Source: UBA3700 sp963592135 (GTDB taxonomy: Bacteria > Bacillota > Clostridia > Christensenellales > UBA3700). Taken from it: DNA of 35,498 bases. Below the pieces are notes generated by a model, which did not search any database, had not been told where the DNA came from, and worked only from the letters and a program-made list of their open reading frames with translations. Shown piece by piece: positions 8,351 to 17,652 of the stretch. Both the position numbers and the translations under genes were made by a program. The stretch's first letter is position 1; each line of letters begins with the position of its first letter. The stretch spans positions 1 to 35,498 of the forward strand of contig CAVAVP010000001.1 of the NCBI GenBank assembly GCA_963592135.1, read 5' to 3'.

Positions 8351-9534
8351 TGCTAAAAGGTGAAAATATAATTTTAGGAGTAACAGGAGGTATCGCATGC
8401 TATAAATCATGCGAAATCGTTTCTCGTTTAAGAAAGCTAAATGCAAATGTCGATGTGGTTATGACTAAAAACGCAGCTGAATTTGTTCAGCCACTAACAT
8501 TTGAAACGCTTTCTTCAAATCCTGTATCATATGATATGTTTGCACCTAAAAAAACTTATGAAGTTGAGCATGTATCGTTAGCAAAAAAAGCAAGTTTATG
8601 TATTGTTGCTCCAGCAACGGCAGATATTATAGCAAAGCTTGCAGAGGGGATTGCTGATGATATGTTAACAACTACAATGCTTGCTTTAAAATGTCCTGTA
8701 CTTATCGCTCCTGCGATGAATACAAATATGTATGAAAATCCAATAACTCAAACAAATATTGAAACATTAAAAAAGCGTGGATTTATGTTTATATCACCAA
8801 GCGAGGGAAGACTTGCATGTGGAGATGTAGGTGTTGGTAAAATGGCAGAGCCTATTGATATTGTTTCAAAAATTGTAGAAATGCTTAGACCTAAGCAAGA
8901 TTTTAGTGGAAAGAAAGTTTTAATTACTTGTGGAGCAACTAGAGAACCTATTGATGGGGTAAGATTTATTACAAATAAATCTTCAGGTAAGATGGGACTT
9001 GAAATTGCTAAAGCAGTTGCAAAAAGAGGCGGACAAGTATTTTTACTTAAAGGATTGGTGTCCGTAGATATTCCACAATACATAACAAATGTATATTCTG
9101 TTGAAACAACACAAGAAATGTATGATAAAGTTATGGAGCTTTATAAGGATTGTGACATTATTATAAAGGCAGCGGCGCCTAGCGATTATAAACTTAAGGA
9201 AAAGTTTGAAAACAAAATAAAAAGTGAAACATTGACTTTGTCACTTGTTAAAAATAAAGATATAGCAAAAGAGTTAGGTAAAGTTAAAGGGGATAAAAAA
9301 TTAGTTATATTCTGTGCTGAAACACAAGATTTATTAGAAAATGCAAAGAAAAAACTAGAGTCAAAAAATGCTGATTTAATTGTTGCAAATGATGTAACAC
9401 AAAAAGGAGCAGGTTTTGATGTAGATACAAATATTGTGACTTTAATAAACAAAAAAGGAGAATTAAAACCTTATCCTATAATGAAGAAAAGCGAAGTTGC
9501 AAATATTATTTTAGACGAAGTTAATTTATTATGA
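8350..9534 (+). CDS. coaBC: Bifunctional phosphopantothenoylcysteine decarboxylase/synthetase
   Basis: A 394-residue fusion for coenzyme A synthesis. The N-terminal CoaC flavoprotein has PAMNTNMYENP and the ACGDVGVGKMAEP active-site flap with its cysteine. The C-terminal CoaB synthetase has NKSSGKMG and the KNKDI motif that holds the phosphopantothenate/CTP site. It makes 4'-phosphopantetheine from phosphopantothenate, cysteine and CTP. The ATG overlaps the rpoZ stop and there is no strong Shine-Dalgarno, so translation is probably coupled. It overlaps priA by 4 nt. Confidence 0.96.
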   Translation: MLKGENIILGVTGGIACYKSCEIVSRLRKLNANVDVVMTKNAAEFVQPLTFETLSSNPVSYDMFAPKKTYEVEHVSLAKKASLCIVAPATADIIAKLAEGIADDMLTTTMLALKCPVLIAPAMNTNMYENPITQTNIETLKKRGFMFISPSEGRLACGDVGVGKMAEPIDIVSKIVEMLRPKQDFSGKKVLITCGATREPIDGVRFITNKSSGKMGLEIAKAVAKRGGQVFLLKGLVSVDIPQYITNVYSVETTQEMYDKVMELYKDCDIIIKAAAPSDYKLKEKFENKIKSETLTLSLVKNKDIAKELGKVKGDKKLVIFCAETQDLLENAKKKLESKNADLIVANDVTQKGAGFDVDTNIVTLINKKGELKPYPIMKKSEVANIILDEVNLL

Positions 9535-11720
9535 TTGCAAGAGTAATAATAGATCAAAGTGCAAATCAGATAGATAGATTATTCGATTATGAAATCCCAC
9601 AAAATTTAAACGTACAAAAAGGCGATAGAGTAATTGTTCCTTTTGGTACAAGAGAAGTTAATGGTTTTGTTGTGGATATTGCTGAAAAATCCGATTATGA
9701 AACAAAACCAATAAAGTCCTTAATAGGTGAATATAAATGTATTAGTGAAGAAATGTTACAACTAATGCATTATATGAGAAAAAGATTCTTTCTTAAGTAT
9801 GTAGATATATTAAGATTGTTCTTACCGTCAAATTTACGTACCGGGAAAGTAGATGACTTGGAAAGATACTTTGTTTCTCTAAGTTCATCATTTAGCTTTG
9901 ATGAAATAATGTCAAAAGTAAATGCAAGAGCTGAAAAACAAATTCAAATAATTGAAACTTTAAAAACCGGCGGAAAGTATTTAAGCGAACTTGATTTCCT
10001 ATTTGGAAGCGGAGCTGTTAATGCTCTTGTAAAGAAAGGTTTAGTCATAAAGGAACTGAAAAAAATAGATAGAGTTCCTATGAAGGATATAAGAGTTAAT
10101 AAAAAAGAAGTTAACCTATCACCTGACCAAAAAAATGCCTTAAACACAATATTTAATACGAAAAAAGATGTAGTTTTGCTTCATGGAGTTACAGGTTCAG
10201 GTAAGACTGTAGTGTATATGAATGCCATTCAAAGAGTATTAGACGAGGGAAAAACAGCAATTATGCTTGTGCCTGAAATTTCTCTAACGCCTCAAATGTT
10301 AATGAATTTTAGGGGCGAATTTGGAGACAAGGTTGCGGTTTTACATAGCGCATTATCAAGTGGAGAAAAATTTGATGAATGGAAAAAATTACTACAAGGT
10401 GATGCAAAGATAGTTGTAGGAGCAAGATCTGCAATTTTTGCTCCAGTTCAAAATGTTGGCTTAATTATTGTAGATGAGGAACATGATTCAAGTTATGTAA
10501 GTGAATCTAATCCAAGATATAGAGTGCTTGAAGTTGCAAGATTTAGAGCAAACTATAATAAAACCAAGGTTGTTTTAGGTTCAGCCACACCTTCGATAGA
10601 GTCATATAAACGGACTATCGATGGAGAATACGAACTAGCAAGCATGCCTAAAAGAATTTCAGAGTGTGGACTTCCTGAAATAAAAATTGTTGATATGAAA
10701 CAAGAAATTCTTCATGGAAATAATACAATGTTTTCAGTAGAACTTAGAAATAAACTTCAAGAAACCGTAAGTAAAGGTGAGCAGGCAATGCTTCTTATAA
10801 ATAGACTTGGCTATTCGTCTCTTTTAAGATGTAGAAAATGTGGTTATGTTCCAAAGTGCAAACATTGCGATGTAACACTTACTTATCATAAAGTAGATGG
10901 AAAACTAAAATGCCATTATTGTGGCGCTGTTTATACAATGCTTTCAGAATGTCCAGAGTGTCACTCACAAGCATTAGGTTTTGGAAAAATGGGCACGGAA
11001 ACTGTTGTTGAGGGTGTTAAAAAATTAATACCTGATGTTAATGTTTTAAAATTAGATTCTGAAACTAAAAGTAAGAAAAATGGCATGGCAAATGTTTTAA
11101 GGGACTTTGCGGATAATAAAGCGCAGGTACTAGTTGGAACTCAAATGATAGCAAAAGGACATGATTTTGCAAATGTTACATTAGTTGGCTTAATAGACGC
11201 TGATTTGGGCTTATACCAACAAGATTATAGGTCTAATGAAAGGACATTTCAACTTGTAACACAAATGTCAGGCAGGGCCGGAAGAGCAGATAAAAAAGGT
11301 TATGTTGTACTTCAAACTTATTCACCATCAAATTATGTGTACAAGTTTGCAATAGAACATGATTATGAAAGATTCTACAGGAAGGAAATAAATATAAGAG
11401 AAGTTACTCATTTTCCACCATTTGTTTCCATAATTAGAATAATTGCTACTCATGAGAAAAACGAAAAAGTAAGAGAGGTAGCAAGAGAAATATATAAACT
11501 CATAAGAGAAGAACATGAAAAGAATTCTCATATTTATTCACTTGCAGGAATGGAAGCGCCAATAAGTATGATACAAGATAAATATAGATATCAAATAGTT
11601 GTTAGAATATCAAAAGAGGATGAACTTGATACTTTAACAAAGCTTTATGATATTGTAAGACAAGTAAAAATAGGCGATGTAAGTGTGTTTGTAGAGCAAG
11701 ATCCACAAAGCATGATGTAG
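9531..11720 (+). CDS. priA: Primosomal replication restart helicase PriA
   Basis: A 729-residue superfamily 2 helicase that reloads the replisome at stalled forks. Visible parts: N-terminal 3'-DNA-binding domain, Walker A GVTGSGKT, DEEH box, GSATPS, then the two zinc modules (CRKCGYVPKCKHC and CHYCG...CPEC), and helicase motifs VLVGTQMIAKGHDF and MSGRAGRADK. The start sits in a 4-nt ATGA overlap with coaBC and has no Shine-Dalgarno, so re-initiation after coaBC is likely. Confidence 0.96.
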   Translation: MIARVIIDQSANQIDRLFDYEIPQNLNVQKGDRVIVPFGTREVNGFVVDIAEKSDYETKPIKSLIGEYKCISEEMLQLMHYMRKRFFLKYVDILRLFLPSNLRTGKVDDLERYFVSLSSSFSFDEIMSKVNARAEKQIQIIETLKTGGKYLSELDFLFGSGAVNALVKKGLVIKELKKIDRVPMKDIRVNKKEVNLSPDQKNALNTIFNTKKDVVLLHGVTGSGKTVVYMNAIQRVLDEGKTAIMLVPEISLTPQMLMNFRGEFGDKVAVLHSALSSGEKFDEWKKLLQGDAKIVVGARSAIFAPVQNVGLIIVDEEHDSSYVSESNPRYRVLEVARFRANYNKTKVVLGSATPSIESYKRTIDGEYELASMPKRISECGLPEIKIVDMKQEILHGNNTMFSVELRNKLQETVSKGEQAMLLINRLGYSSLLRCRKCGYVPKCKHCDVTLTYHKVDGKLKCHYCGAVYTMLSECPECHSQALGFGKMGTETVVEGVKKLIPDVNVLKLDSETKSKKNGMANVLRDFADNKAQVLVGTQMIAKGHDFANVTLVGLIDADLGLYQQDYRSNERTFQLVTQMSGRAGRADKKGYVVLQTYSPSNYVYKFAIEHDYERFYRKEINIREVTHFPPFVSIIRIIATHEKNEKVREVAREIYKLIREEHEKNSHIYSLAGMEAPISMIQDKYRYQIVVRISKEDELDTLTKLYDIVRQVKIGDVSVFVEQDPQSMM

Positions 11721-11728
11721 GAGATAAT

Positions 11729-12172
11729 ATGGCACTTAGAGATATTGTAATAGACGGAAGTCCAATACTTAGAAAAAAATGTAGAGAAGTTGATGTTTTT
11801 GATGAAAAACTTGCAATTCTTTTGGATGATATGAAAGAAACTTTAAAAAAGGCCGACGGAGTTGGGTTAGCGGCCCCTCAAGTAGGACTTCTAAAAAGAG
11901 TTGTAATTATTTGGTATGAGGACTTTTATTTAGAAATGGTAAATCCTGTAATTACAAAAACATCAGGCTCTCAAATTGGTCCTGAGGGGTGTTTATCTGT
12001 TCCTGGTAAATCTTGTGAGGTTTTAAGACCAAATTGTGTGGTTTGTGATTATCAAACAAGAAAAGGCGAAAAGAAAACAATTAAAGTTAGAGATTTCATT
12101 GCAAGAATTTTCTGTCATGAAATAGACCACTTAGATGGCATTCTATATTACGATAAGGAATATAAAGGATAA
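11729..12172 (+). CDS. def: Peptide deformylase
   Basis: A 147-residue metalloenzyme that removes the N-formyl group from new proteins. All three motifs are present: GVGLAAPQVG (44-53), EGCLS (86-90, Cys88 as metal ligand) and HEIDH (130-134, two His ligands and the catalytic Glu). GGAGAT lies just before the ATG. It overlaps fmt by 1 nt, pairing the removal and the addition of the formyl group. Confidence 0.97.
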   Translation: MALRDIVIDGSPILRKKCREVDVFDEKLAILLDDMKETLKKADGVGLAAPQVGLLKRVVIIWYEDFYLEMVNPVITKTSGSQIGPEGCLSVPGKSCEVLRPNCVVCDYQTRKGEKKTIKVRDFIARIFCHEIDHLDGILYYDKEYKG

Positions 12173-13095
12173 TGAAAATAATTTTTTTAGGTACTCCAGA
12201 TTTTGCTGTTCCGTCGCTTCAAGCCTTGATTAATTCAAGACATGAAATTTTAGCTGTTGTAACTCAACCTGATAAAGAAAGAGATAGAAAGCAAGTAACT
12301 CCAACACCTGTTAAAGTTGAAGCGTTAAAAAACAATATAACAGTTTTAGAATTTAATAAAATTAGAACTGAGGGTGTTGATGAGTTAAAAAAATTAAATC
12401 CAGATATAATGGTAACCTGTGCCTATGGTCAAATTATTTCACAGGAAATACTAGACATACCAAAATATGGAGTCATAAACGTACATGGTTCGCTTCTTCC
12501 TAAATATAGAGGCTCAGCTCCTATCCAATGGGCTGTAATTAAAGGAGAAAAAGAAACTGGTATAACAATAATGCAAACAACTCTTGGGGTTGATAGTGGT
12601 GATATAATACTTCAAGAAAAGGTTAATATAAACAAAGGTGAAACTGCAGGAGAACTTTTTGATAGATTGGCTAAAATTGCGCCAAATGTGCTTTTGAAGG
12701 CAATAGATCAAATAGAAAAAGGAACTGCTACATTTACAAAACAGGATGAATCAAAGGTTATTCATTTACCAATGTTAAAGAAAGAAGACGGCATTATTAA
12801 TTGGAATGAAAACGCATTAGATATTGTAAATAAAATTTTAGGCATGAATCCATGGCCATCAGCTTATACAAAATTAAACGACAAAATGTTTAAAATTCAT
12901 AAGGCGGAAGTTTTAGATATGGGTATATCTAACAAGAAGCCAGGCGAAGTTTTTTTAGTGGATAAGAAAAATGCTGCAGTAATGTGTGGTGATAAGGCTA
13001 TAAAACTTATTGACATTCAACTTGAAGGTAAAAAGAAAATGCCTATAGAGAGTTTCTTGGTTGGCTTTAATATAGATGGAGTTGTCTTAGGTTAA
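12172..13095 (+). CDS. fmt: Methionyl-tRNA formyltransferase
   Basis: A 307-residue enzyme that formylates initiator Met-tRNA with 10-formyl-tetrahydrofolate. The signature INVHGSLLPKYRGSAPI contains the catalytic Asn and His, and TLGVDSGDI contains the catalytic Asp. Full family length with the C-terminal OB-like domain. AAAGGA lies in the end of def, giving a usable ribosome site across the overlap. Confidence 0.97.
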   Translation: MKIIFLGTPDFAVPSLQALINSRHEILAVVTQPDKERDRKQVTPTPVKVEALKNNITVLEFNKIRTEGVDELKKLNPDIMVTCAYGQIISQEILDIPKYGVINVHGSLLPKYRGSAPIQWAVIKGEKETGITIMQTTLGVDSGDIILQEKVNINKGETAGELFDRLAKIAPNVLLKAIDQIEKGTATFTKQDESKVIHLPMLKKEDGIINWNENALDIVNKILGMNPWPSAYTKLNDKMFKIHKAEVLDMGISNKKPGEVFLVDKKNAAVMCGDKAIKLIDIQLEGKKKMPIESFLVGFNIDGVVLG

Positions 13096-13096
13096 T

Positions 13097-14317
13097 ATGA
13101 AAGATTTAGAGTTAAGCTTTGAAATTTTAAAGAAAATATATATAGAACAAGCTTATGCCTCATTAGAGCTTTCTAAGCGCTTAAAGGAAGCAGAAAATTC
13201 CAAGTTTGTTACATCGCTTGTTTATGGAGTTTTAGAAAAAGATACAGAACTTGAATATTATATATCTAAACTTGTTACAAAAAAACCTAGAAATGTTGTA
13301 ATAATTATTCTAAAGATGGGGATGTATATTATTAAATATTTTGATTCTATTCCAACTTATGCTGCTGTTAATGAAACTGTTGAACTTTGTAATACTATTG
13401 GTAAAAAAGAAATAAAAGGTTTTGTAAATGCAGTTTTAAAGAAATTTTCTACAACAAAATTTAAAATGCCAAGTGATGATGTAACACTTATGTCTATAAA
13501 AACATCAACACCAATTTTTGTTACAAGAAAAATTATTAATCAGTATGGTATAGAAAATGCTGAAACAATTTTGACAAAATCAAAATTTGATTATGAGCAT
13601 GTTAGAGTAAATAAAAAGAAAACAACATTAAAAGAAATAGAGGATAAAATCAAGGATTTTATTCCTAGTACCGAAAACTCAATTTATGCAAAGAATGATA
13701 AAACAGTAAAAGATTTATATTCGGAGGGCTTGATTACAATTCAGTCTCTATCTTCGATGAAATGTTGTGAAACTCTTGCGCCAGTTGATGGAGATATAAT
13801 ATTGGATTTATGTTCAGCTCCTGGTGGCAAATCTATGTATATAGCAGAACTTGCAAATGTTTCAATTGTTTCTTGTGATATTCATGAACATAGATTAAAA
13901 CTAATTCAAAGTTATGCAAATAGAATGGGAATTGATTGTATTGAAATCAAAAAGAATGATGCAGAAAAAGAAAATATAGATTTTATAAACAAGTTTGATA
14001 AAGTTCTTTGCGACGTTCCATGTTCAGGTCTTGGCGTTGCTTTAAAAAAGCCAGATATTTATCTAAATACGTGTGAAAACAATATAATATCTTTAAGTAA
14101 AGTTCAAGCAAGAATTCTAGATGCTGCTTCAAAATACGTTAAAAAAGGTGGATTTATTGTTTACTCTACTTGCACAATTTTGAAAGAAGAAAACCAAGAT
14201 ATTGTAGAAAACTTCTTGAAAAAACATAAAAACTTTAAATCGATTGAAGAAATTCAATTACTTCCAGATGGTAAAGGCCAAGATGGTTTTTATATCCATA
14301 AATTAAAGAGGCTATAA
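13097..14317 (+). CDS. rsmB: 16S rRNA (cytosine967-C5)-methyltransferase
   Basis: A 406-residue protein with an N-terminal NusB-like RNA-binding domain (about 1-130) and a C-terminal Rossmann methyltransferase. The SAM motif is LDLCSAPGGKS, the catalytic DVPCSGLG follows, and YSTCT carries the second conserved cysteine. It methylates C967 (E. coli numbering) in 16S rRNA. It begins 1 nt after fmt and overlaps rlmN by 1 nt. Confidence 0.94.
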   Translation: MKDLELSFEILKKIYIEQAYASLELSKRLKEAENSKFVTSLVYGVLEKDTELEYYISKLVTKKPRNVVIIILKMGMYIIKYFDSIPTYAAVNETVELCNTIGKKEIKGFVNAVLKKFSTTKFKMPSDDVTLMSIKTSTPIFVTRKIINQYGIENAETILTKSKFDYEHVRVNKKKTTLKEIEDKIKDFIPSTENSIYAKNDKTVKDLYSEGLITIQSLSSMKCCETLAPVDGDIILDLCSAPGGKSMYIAELANVSIVSCDIHEHRLKLIQSYANRMGIDCIEIKKNDAEKENIDFINKFDKVLCDVPCSGLGVALKKPDIYLNTCENNIISLSKVQARILDAASKYVKKGGFIVYSTCTILKEENQDIVENFLKKHKNFKSIEEIQLLPDGKGQDGFYIHKLKRL

Positions 14318-15360
14318 TGCAACTTTTAGACTATTCATTGCAAGAATTAATAGAAATAGTAAAAGGCTTAAACGAGCCTCAGTTTAGAGCTAAACAATTA
14401 TATGAATGGTTACAAAAAGGTGCTCGTTTTGAGGAAATGAAAAATCTTTCAAAAACATTTATAGAAAAATTAAAAGATGCAGGATATATAGATCAATCTA
14501 TAAAAATTGAAGAAGTTTTAGAATCAAAAATCGATGGTACTAAAAAATATATTTATTCTCTTTGTGATGGAAATGTAATTGAGGGCGTACTTATGAAATA
14601 TAAGTACGGAAATACAATATGCGTATCAACTCAAGTTGGATGTAGAATGAATTGTCAATTTTGTGCATCTGGACTTGATGGACTTATAAGAAATTTAACG
14701 CCTGGTGAAATATTAGGTCAGGTGGTTGCTGTAAATAGAGATAATAAAATATATGGTGAAGATAGGGCTATAACAAACATTGTATTAATGGGCAGTGGTG
14801 AACCTCTAGATAATTATGACAACGTTACAAAATTTTTAACTCTTGTAAATAGTAAAGAAGGATTAAATATTTCTATGAGAAATATATCTTTATCTACATG
14901 TGGAATTTGCCCAAATATTTATAAGCTTGCAGACGAAGGTTATCATGTAACGTTAACTATTTCACTTCATGCTCCAGATAATGATACAAGAGCTCTGACT
15001 ATGCCTATAACAAAAAAATATAAGATTGAAGATATAATGAAAGCTGTTAGATATTATTTTGATAAAACAGGCAGGAGAATAGTTTTTGAATATGCTATGA
15101 TAAATGGTAAGAATGACTCTATTGTACATGCACAAACATTATCTAAACTTTTAAGAGGTCTTTCGTGTCATGTTAATTTAATTCCTTTAAATTACGTAAA
15201 AGAAAGAGGATTACATAGTGCAAGTCAGAATAATATAAAGTCGTTCATGGACACATTAGAGAAAAATAAGATAAGTTGTACAAAAAGAAGAACAATGGGT
15301 GCAGATATAGATGGTGCGTGTGGTCAACTTAGAAGAAAATATTTAAATAAAGGTGAATAA
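14317..15360 (+). CDS. rlmN: Dual-specificity rRNA/tRNA adenine-C2 methyltransferase RlmN
   Basis: A 347-residue radical SAM enzyme that methylates A2503 of 23S rRNA and A37 of some tRNAs. CRMNCQFC (Cys109, 113, 116) binds the iron-sulfur cluster, and Cys335 in GACGQL near the C-terminus is the expected mechanistic cysteine. AGAGG precedes the start. Its stop is followed at once by the rsgA GTG; the phosphatase and kinase genes usual at this junction are absent. Confidence 0.97.
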   Translation: MQLLDYSLQELIEIVKGLNEPQFRAKQLYEWLQKGARFEEMKNLSKTFIEKLKDAGYIDQSIKIEEVLESKIDGTKKYIYSLCDGNVIEGVLMKYKYGNTICVSTQVGCRMNCQFCASGLDGLIRNLTPGEILGQVVAVNRDNKIYGEDRAITNIVLMGSGEPLDNYDNVTKFLTLVNSKEGLNISMRNISLSTCGICPNIYKLADEGYHVTLTISLHAPDNDTRALTMPITKKYKIEDIMKAVRYYFDKTGRRIVFEYAMINGKNDSIVHAQTLSKLLRGLSCHVNLIPLNYVKERGLHSASQNNIKSFMDTLEKNKISCTKRRTMGADIDGACGQLRRKYLNKGE

Positions 15361-16239
15361 GTGCAAGTAAAAGGTCAAATCATAAAAGGAGTAGGTGGCT
15401 TATATACTATAAAACTTGACAATAAAGATATTGTTAAGTGTAAAGCACGTGGAAAATTAAGAGCACAAGGCGATTTATATATTGGAGATATTGTGGAGGC
15501 TAGTGTAGATAAAAAGGGAGAAGGTGTTATCGAGAATGTTTTTCCAAGAACTAGCAAAATGATCAGGCCATATGTTTCAAATATCGATGGAATTATTATT
15601 GTTTTATCTCCTATTCCTGAGCCAAACTTTTTACTTGTAGATAAATTAATAATAGGAGCAATATCTCAACTTATTATGCCTATTATTTGTGTTAATAAAC
15701 CTGATTTGTCCGGTTTCACAAAACTCGTGGAACAGGTAGAACATGACTATTCGTCCATGGCTAAAATACTAGAAATTGACGCACTTTCAGGAAAAGGAAG
15801 TGAAGAATTAAAGTTACTCGTAAAAGGCAAGTTCTATGCGCTTTGTGGACAATCTGCTGTTGGTAAGTCAACCTTTGTAAATAAGATGATTGGAAAAGAG
15901 ATTATGGAGGTTGGAGAATTGTCTAAAAACGATAAGGGCAGAAATACAACAAGACATATTGAAATCATAACGCTTGAAGATGGAACGAAGATAGCAGATA
16001 CTTGTGGATTTGAAAAACTTGAAATGCCGGTTTCGGATCCAAATGATTTAGCTTCATATTTTGTAGATTTTGACGAGTTTTTGCCTAATTGTAAATATAA
16101 GATGTGTAGGCATGTTGATGAGGAGATATGTGGAGTGAAAACAGCGGTAAAGGCTGGATTATTGTCAAAAGATAGGTATGATAGATACCTGCAAATATAT
16201 AAAGATTCTTTAAAAAGGTGGAACAAACGATATGATTAA
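15361..16239 (+). CDS. rsgA: Ribosome small subunit-dependent GTPase RsgA
   Basis: A 292-residue circularly permuted GTPase that tests late 30S maturation. An N-terminal OB fold is followed by G motifs in permuted order: NKPD (G4), GQSAVGKST (G1), then DTCGF (G3), and a C-terminal zinc knuckle NCKYKMCRHVDEEICGV. G3 is usually DTPGF; the Pro-to-Cys change is unusual. It starts with GTG immediately after the rlmN stop, with AAAGGTG as ribosome site. The 3' end overlaps rpe by 8 nt. Confidence 0.95.
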   Translation: MQVKGQIIKGVGGLYTIKLDNKDIVKCKARGKLRAQGDLYIGDIVEASVDKKGEGVIENVFPRTSKMIRPYVSNIDGIIIVLSPIPEPNFLLVDKLIIGAISQLIMPIICVNKPDLSGFTKLVEQVEHDYSSMAKILEIDALSGKGSEELKLLVKGKFYALCGQSAVGKSTFVNKMIGKEIMEVGELSKNDKGRNTTRHIEIITLEDGTKIADTCGFEKLEMPVSDPNDLASYFVDFDEFLPNCKYKMCRHVDEEICGVKTAVKAGLLSKDRYDRYLQIYKDSLKRWNKRYD

Positions 16240-16879
16240 TTTTAAATTATCTCCATCAGTTTTATCTGTAGATATAGATAAAATTGGTGATGCAGTTAAA
16301 AACTTAGAAAAATTTGGTGCTGATTATGTTCATTGTGATTGTTTAGATGGGGTTTTTGCGCCAAATATTTCAGATGGAATTAAAATGGTAAAAATTTGTA
16401 AAGCTAATTCAAATTTGCCACTAGATGTACATCTTATGATTATGAACCCAGACAGATACATAAAAGACTATGTAGAGGCGGGAGCAGATATTATAACATT
16501 CCATGAATCAGCATGTACTAAAACTTCTGAAACATTAGATTTAATCCATTCTTTCGGAAAAAAAGCTGGACTTGTTTTAAATCCTGATGTTCCAACAAAA
16601 ACTGTAATTCCATATTTAGATAAAGTAGATGTTATAATGCTTATGGGAGTTTTTCCTGGTTTTAGTGGACAAAAATTCATTGAATCGGTTTTAGATAAGG
16701 TAACAGAACTTAAGGAAATTACCAAGGGCAGAGATATATTAATTGAACTTGACGGAGGAGTTAAAGCTACCAATGTTAGAACAATTGTAGAAAGAGGCGT
16801 AGATATTTGTGTAGGTGGCTCTTCTGTATTTAATGCTAGTTCAATTGAAGAGGGAATAAAAGCCTTAAAAAACGCATAA
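16232..16879 (+). CDS. rpe: Ribulose-phosphate 3-epimerase
   Basis: A 215-residue TIM-barrel enzyme interconverting ribulose-5-phosphate and xylulose-5-phosphate in the pentose phosphate pathway. PSVLSVD at the start, DVHLMI, GFSGQKFI and ELDGGV are the conserved strands that hold the metal and phosphate. AAAGGTGG in the end of rsgA serves as ribosome site. It is the last gene of the cluster. The thiamine pyrophosphokinase gene that often follows rpe in Firmicutes is not here. Confidence 0.96.
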   Translation: MINFKLSPSVLSVDIDKIGDAVKNLEKFGADYVHCDCLDGVFAPNISDGIKMVKICKANSNLPLDVHLMIMNPDRYIKDYVEAGADIITFHESACTKTSETLDLIHSFGKKAGLVLNPDVPTKTVIPYLDKVDVIMLMGVFPGFSGQKFIESVLDKVTELKEITKGRDILIELDGGVKATNVRTIVERGVDICVGGSSVFNASSIEEGIKALKNA

Positions 16880-16904
16880 ATACTGAAAAATAAACAAAAA
16901 AAAT

Positions 16905-16936
16905 AGGACATCAAATGATGTCCTTGATTTTTTTTG
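16905..16936. terminator. Bidirectional terminator between rpe and rpmB
   Basis: AGGACATCA (16905-16913) and TGATGTCCT (16916-16924) form a stem of eight or nine perfect pairs with a tiny AA/AAAT loop. On the plus strand it is followed by a run of eight T (from 16928). On the minus strand it is followed by an A-run read as T (16904 downward). It can therefore end both the rpe operon and the convergent rpmB transcript. Confidence 0.9.
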
Positions 16937-16948
16937 TAACAGTATCAA

Positions 16949-17137
16949 TTACGCACGGCTATCTAATTTTTTTAGACACTTTGTGCAAACATAAGCTTTC
17001 TCAGTTGCTCCGTTCTCGTTAACTAATTTAACCTTTTGAACATTAGCACCCCAAGCTCTTCTTGTTTTTCTATTTGAGTGACTTACGCTATTTCCAGATA
17101 ATTGTCCTTTGCCACAAATTGTACATACTCTAGACAT
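16949..17137 (-). CDS. rpmB: 50S ribosomal protein L28
   Basis: A 62-residue protein beginning MSRVCTICGKG, with NSVSHSNRKTRRAW as the L28 signature. CTIC and CTKC form the four-cysteine zinc-binding version of L28. The open frame extends 7 codons upstream, but GGAGG lies 9 nt before the ATG at 17137, fixing that start. It is transcribed opposite to its neighbours from its own promoter. Confidence 0.95.
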   Translation of the reverse strand: MSRVCTICGKGQLSGNSVSHSNRKTRRAWGANVQKVKLVNENGATEKAYVCTKCLKKLDSRA

Positions 17138-17170
17138 AATCAATACCTCCATTCGCAATATTGCTTTGAT

Positions 17171-17199
17171 ATAATAACAAATAAAAAAAAAGAACGCAA
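17171..17199 (-). promoter_or_regulatory. rpmB promoter
   Basis: On the minus strand: TTGCGT (17199-17194), a 17-bp spacer, and TATTAT (17176-17171). The predicted leader is about 27 nt and contains the GGAGG ribosome site. The same TTGCGT -35 with 17-bp spacing recurs at the HPr-like operon. Confidence 0.65.
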
Positions 17200-17255
17200 C
17201 TAAAAAACCTATTAAAAACTAACTTTTTTGAAAAAATTACAAAATGCAAAAGTAG

Positions 17256-17284
17256 TTGCCAAAATGTATTTATTAATATAATAT
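17256..17284 (+). promoter_or_regulatory. Promoter of Asp23 gene, leaderless type
   Basis: TTGCCA (17256-17261) is followed by overlapping -10 options: TATAAT (17277-17282, spacer 15) or TAATAT (17279-17284, spacer 17). The ATG at 17293 is 8-10 nt downstream, so the leader is 2-4 nt at most, and no Shine-Dalgarno is present. An imperfect inverted repeat (17217-17227 with 17248-17257) borders the -35 box. Confidence 0.55.
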
Positions 17285-17292
17285 ATAAATGT

Positions 17293-17643
17293 ATGGCTGT
17301 TAAGACTTCGAATTTTTATGGAAAATTAATTATTACAGATACTGCAATCTCAATGACTGCATCCCAAGCAGCACTTGATTGTTACGGAGTTATTGATTTA
17401 GTTTCTAGATCTATTACAGATAGCCTTAGCGAATTGTTTAATAAAAACGTCGTAGGTAAGGGCGTTAAGGTAGTAACAATTAGCAATAGAATAAACTTAG
17501 AATTATCCGTTATATTGAAGGAAGGAGTAAATATTTCTGCAGTTACAGAATCGCTTCAAAAATCCGTTAAATATAATGTAGAGACTTTTACAGGTATGCG
17601 TGTTAACAATGTAATTGTTAATGTCGTAGGTGTAAGAGTTTAG
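17293..17643 (+). CDS. Asp23/Gls24 family protein (YloU-like)
   Basis: A 116-residue member of the Asp23/Gls24 family (B. subtilis YloU): GKLIITDTAISMTASQAAL near the N-terminus and YNVETFTGMRVNNVIVNV near the end are typical. Members in other Firmicutes are linked to the cell envelope or alkaline stress; the exact role of the YloU branch is not settled. It precedes the DAK2-domain gene by 9 bp, the conserved yloU-yloV pairing next to rpmB. It has no ribosome site and starts just after the -10 box. Confidence 0.88.
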   Translation: MAVKTSNFYGKLIITDTAISMTASQAALDCYGVIDLVSRSITDSLSELFNKNVVGKGVKVVTISNRINLELSVILKEGVNISAVTESLQKSVKYNVETFTGMRVNNVIVNVVGVRV

Positions 17644-17652
17644 GAGATTAAT

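Noticed and set aside
8748..9083. Long minus-strand open frame opposite coaBC, and similar frames opposite rsgA, rpe, hprK and rpoD
   Set aside because: They lie wholly opposite well-recognised conserved genes, have no ribosome sites or family motifs, and reflect codon bias of the sense gene.
17217..17257. Imperfect inverted repeat before the Asp23 promoter
   Set aside because: Arms are A/T-rich with a bulge and a 20-nt loop; not strong enough to call an operator or terminator.
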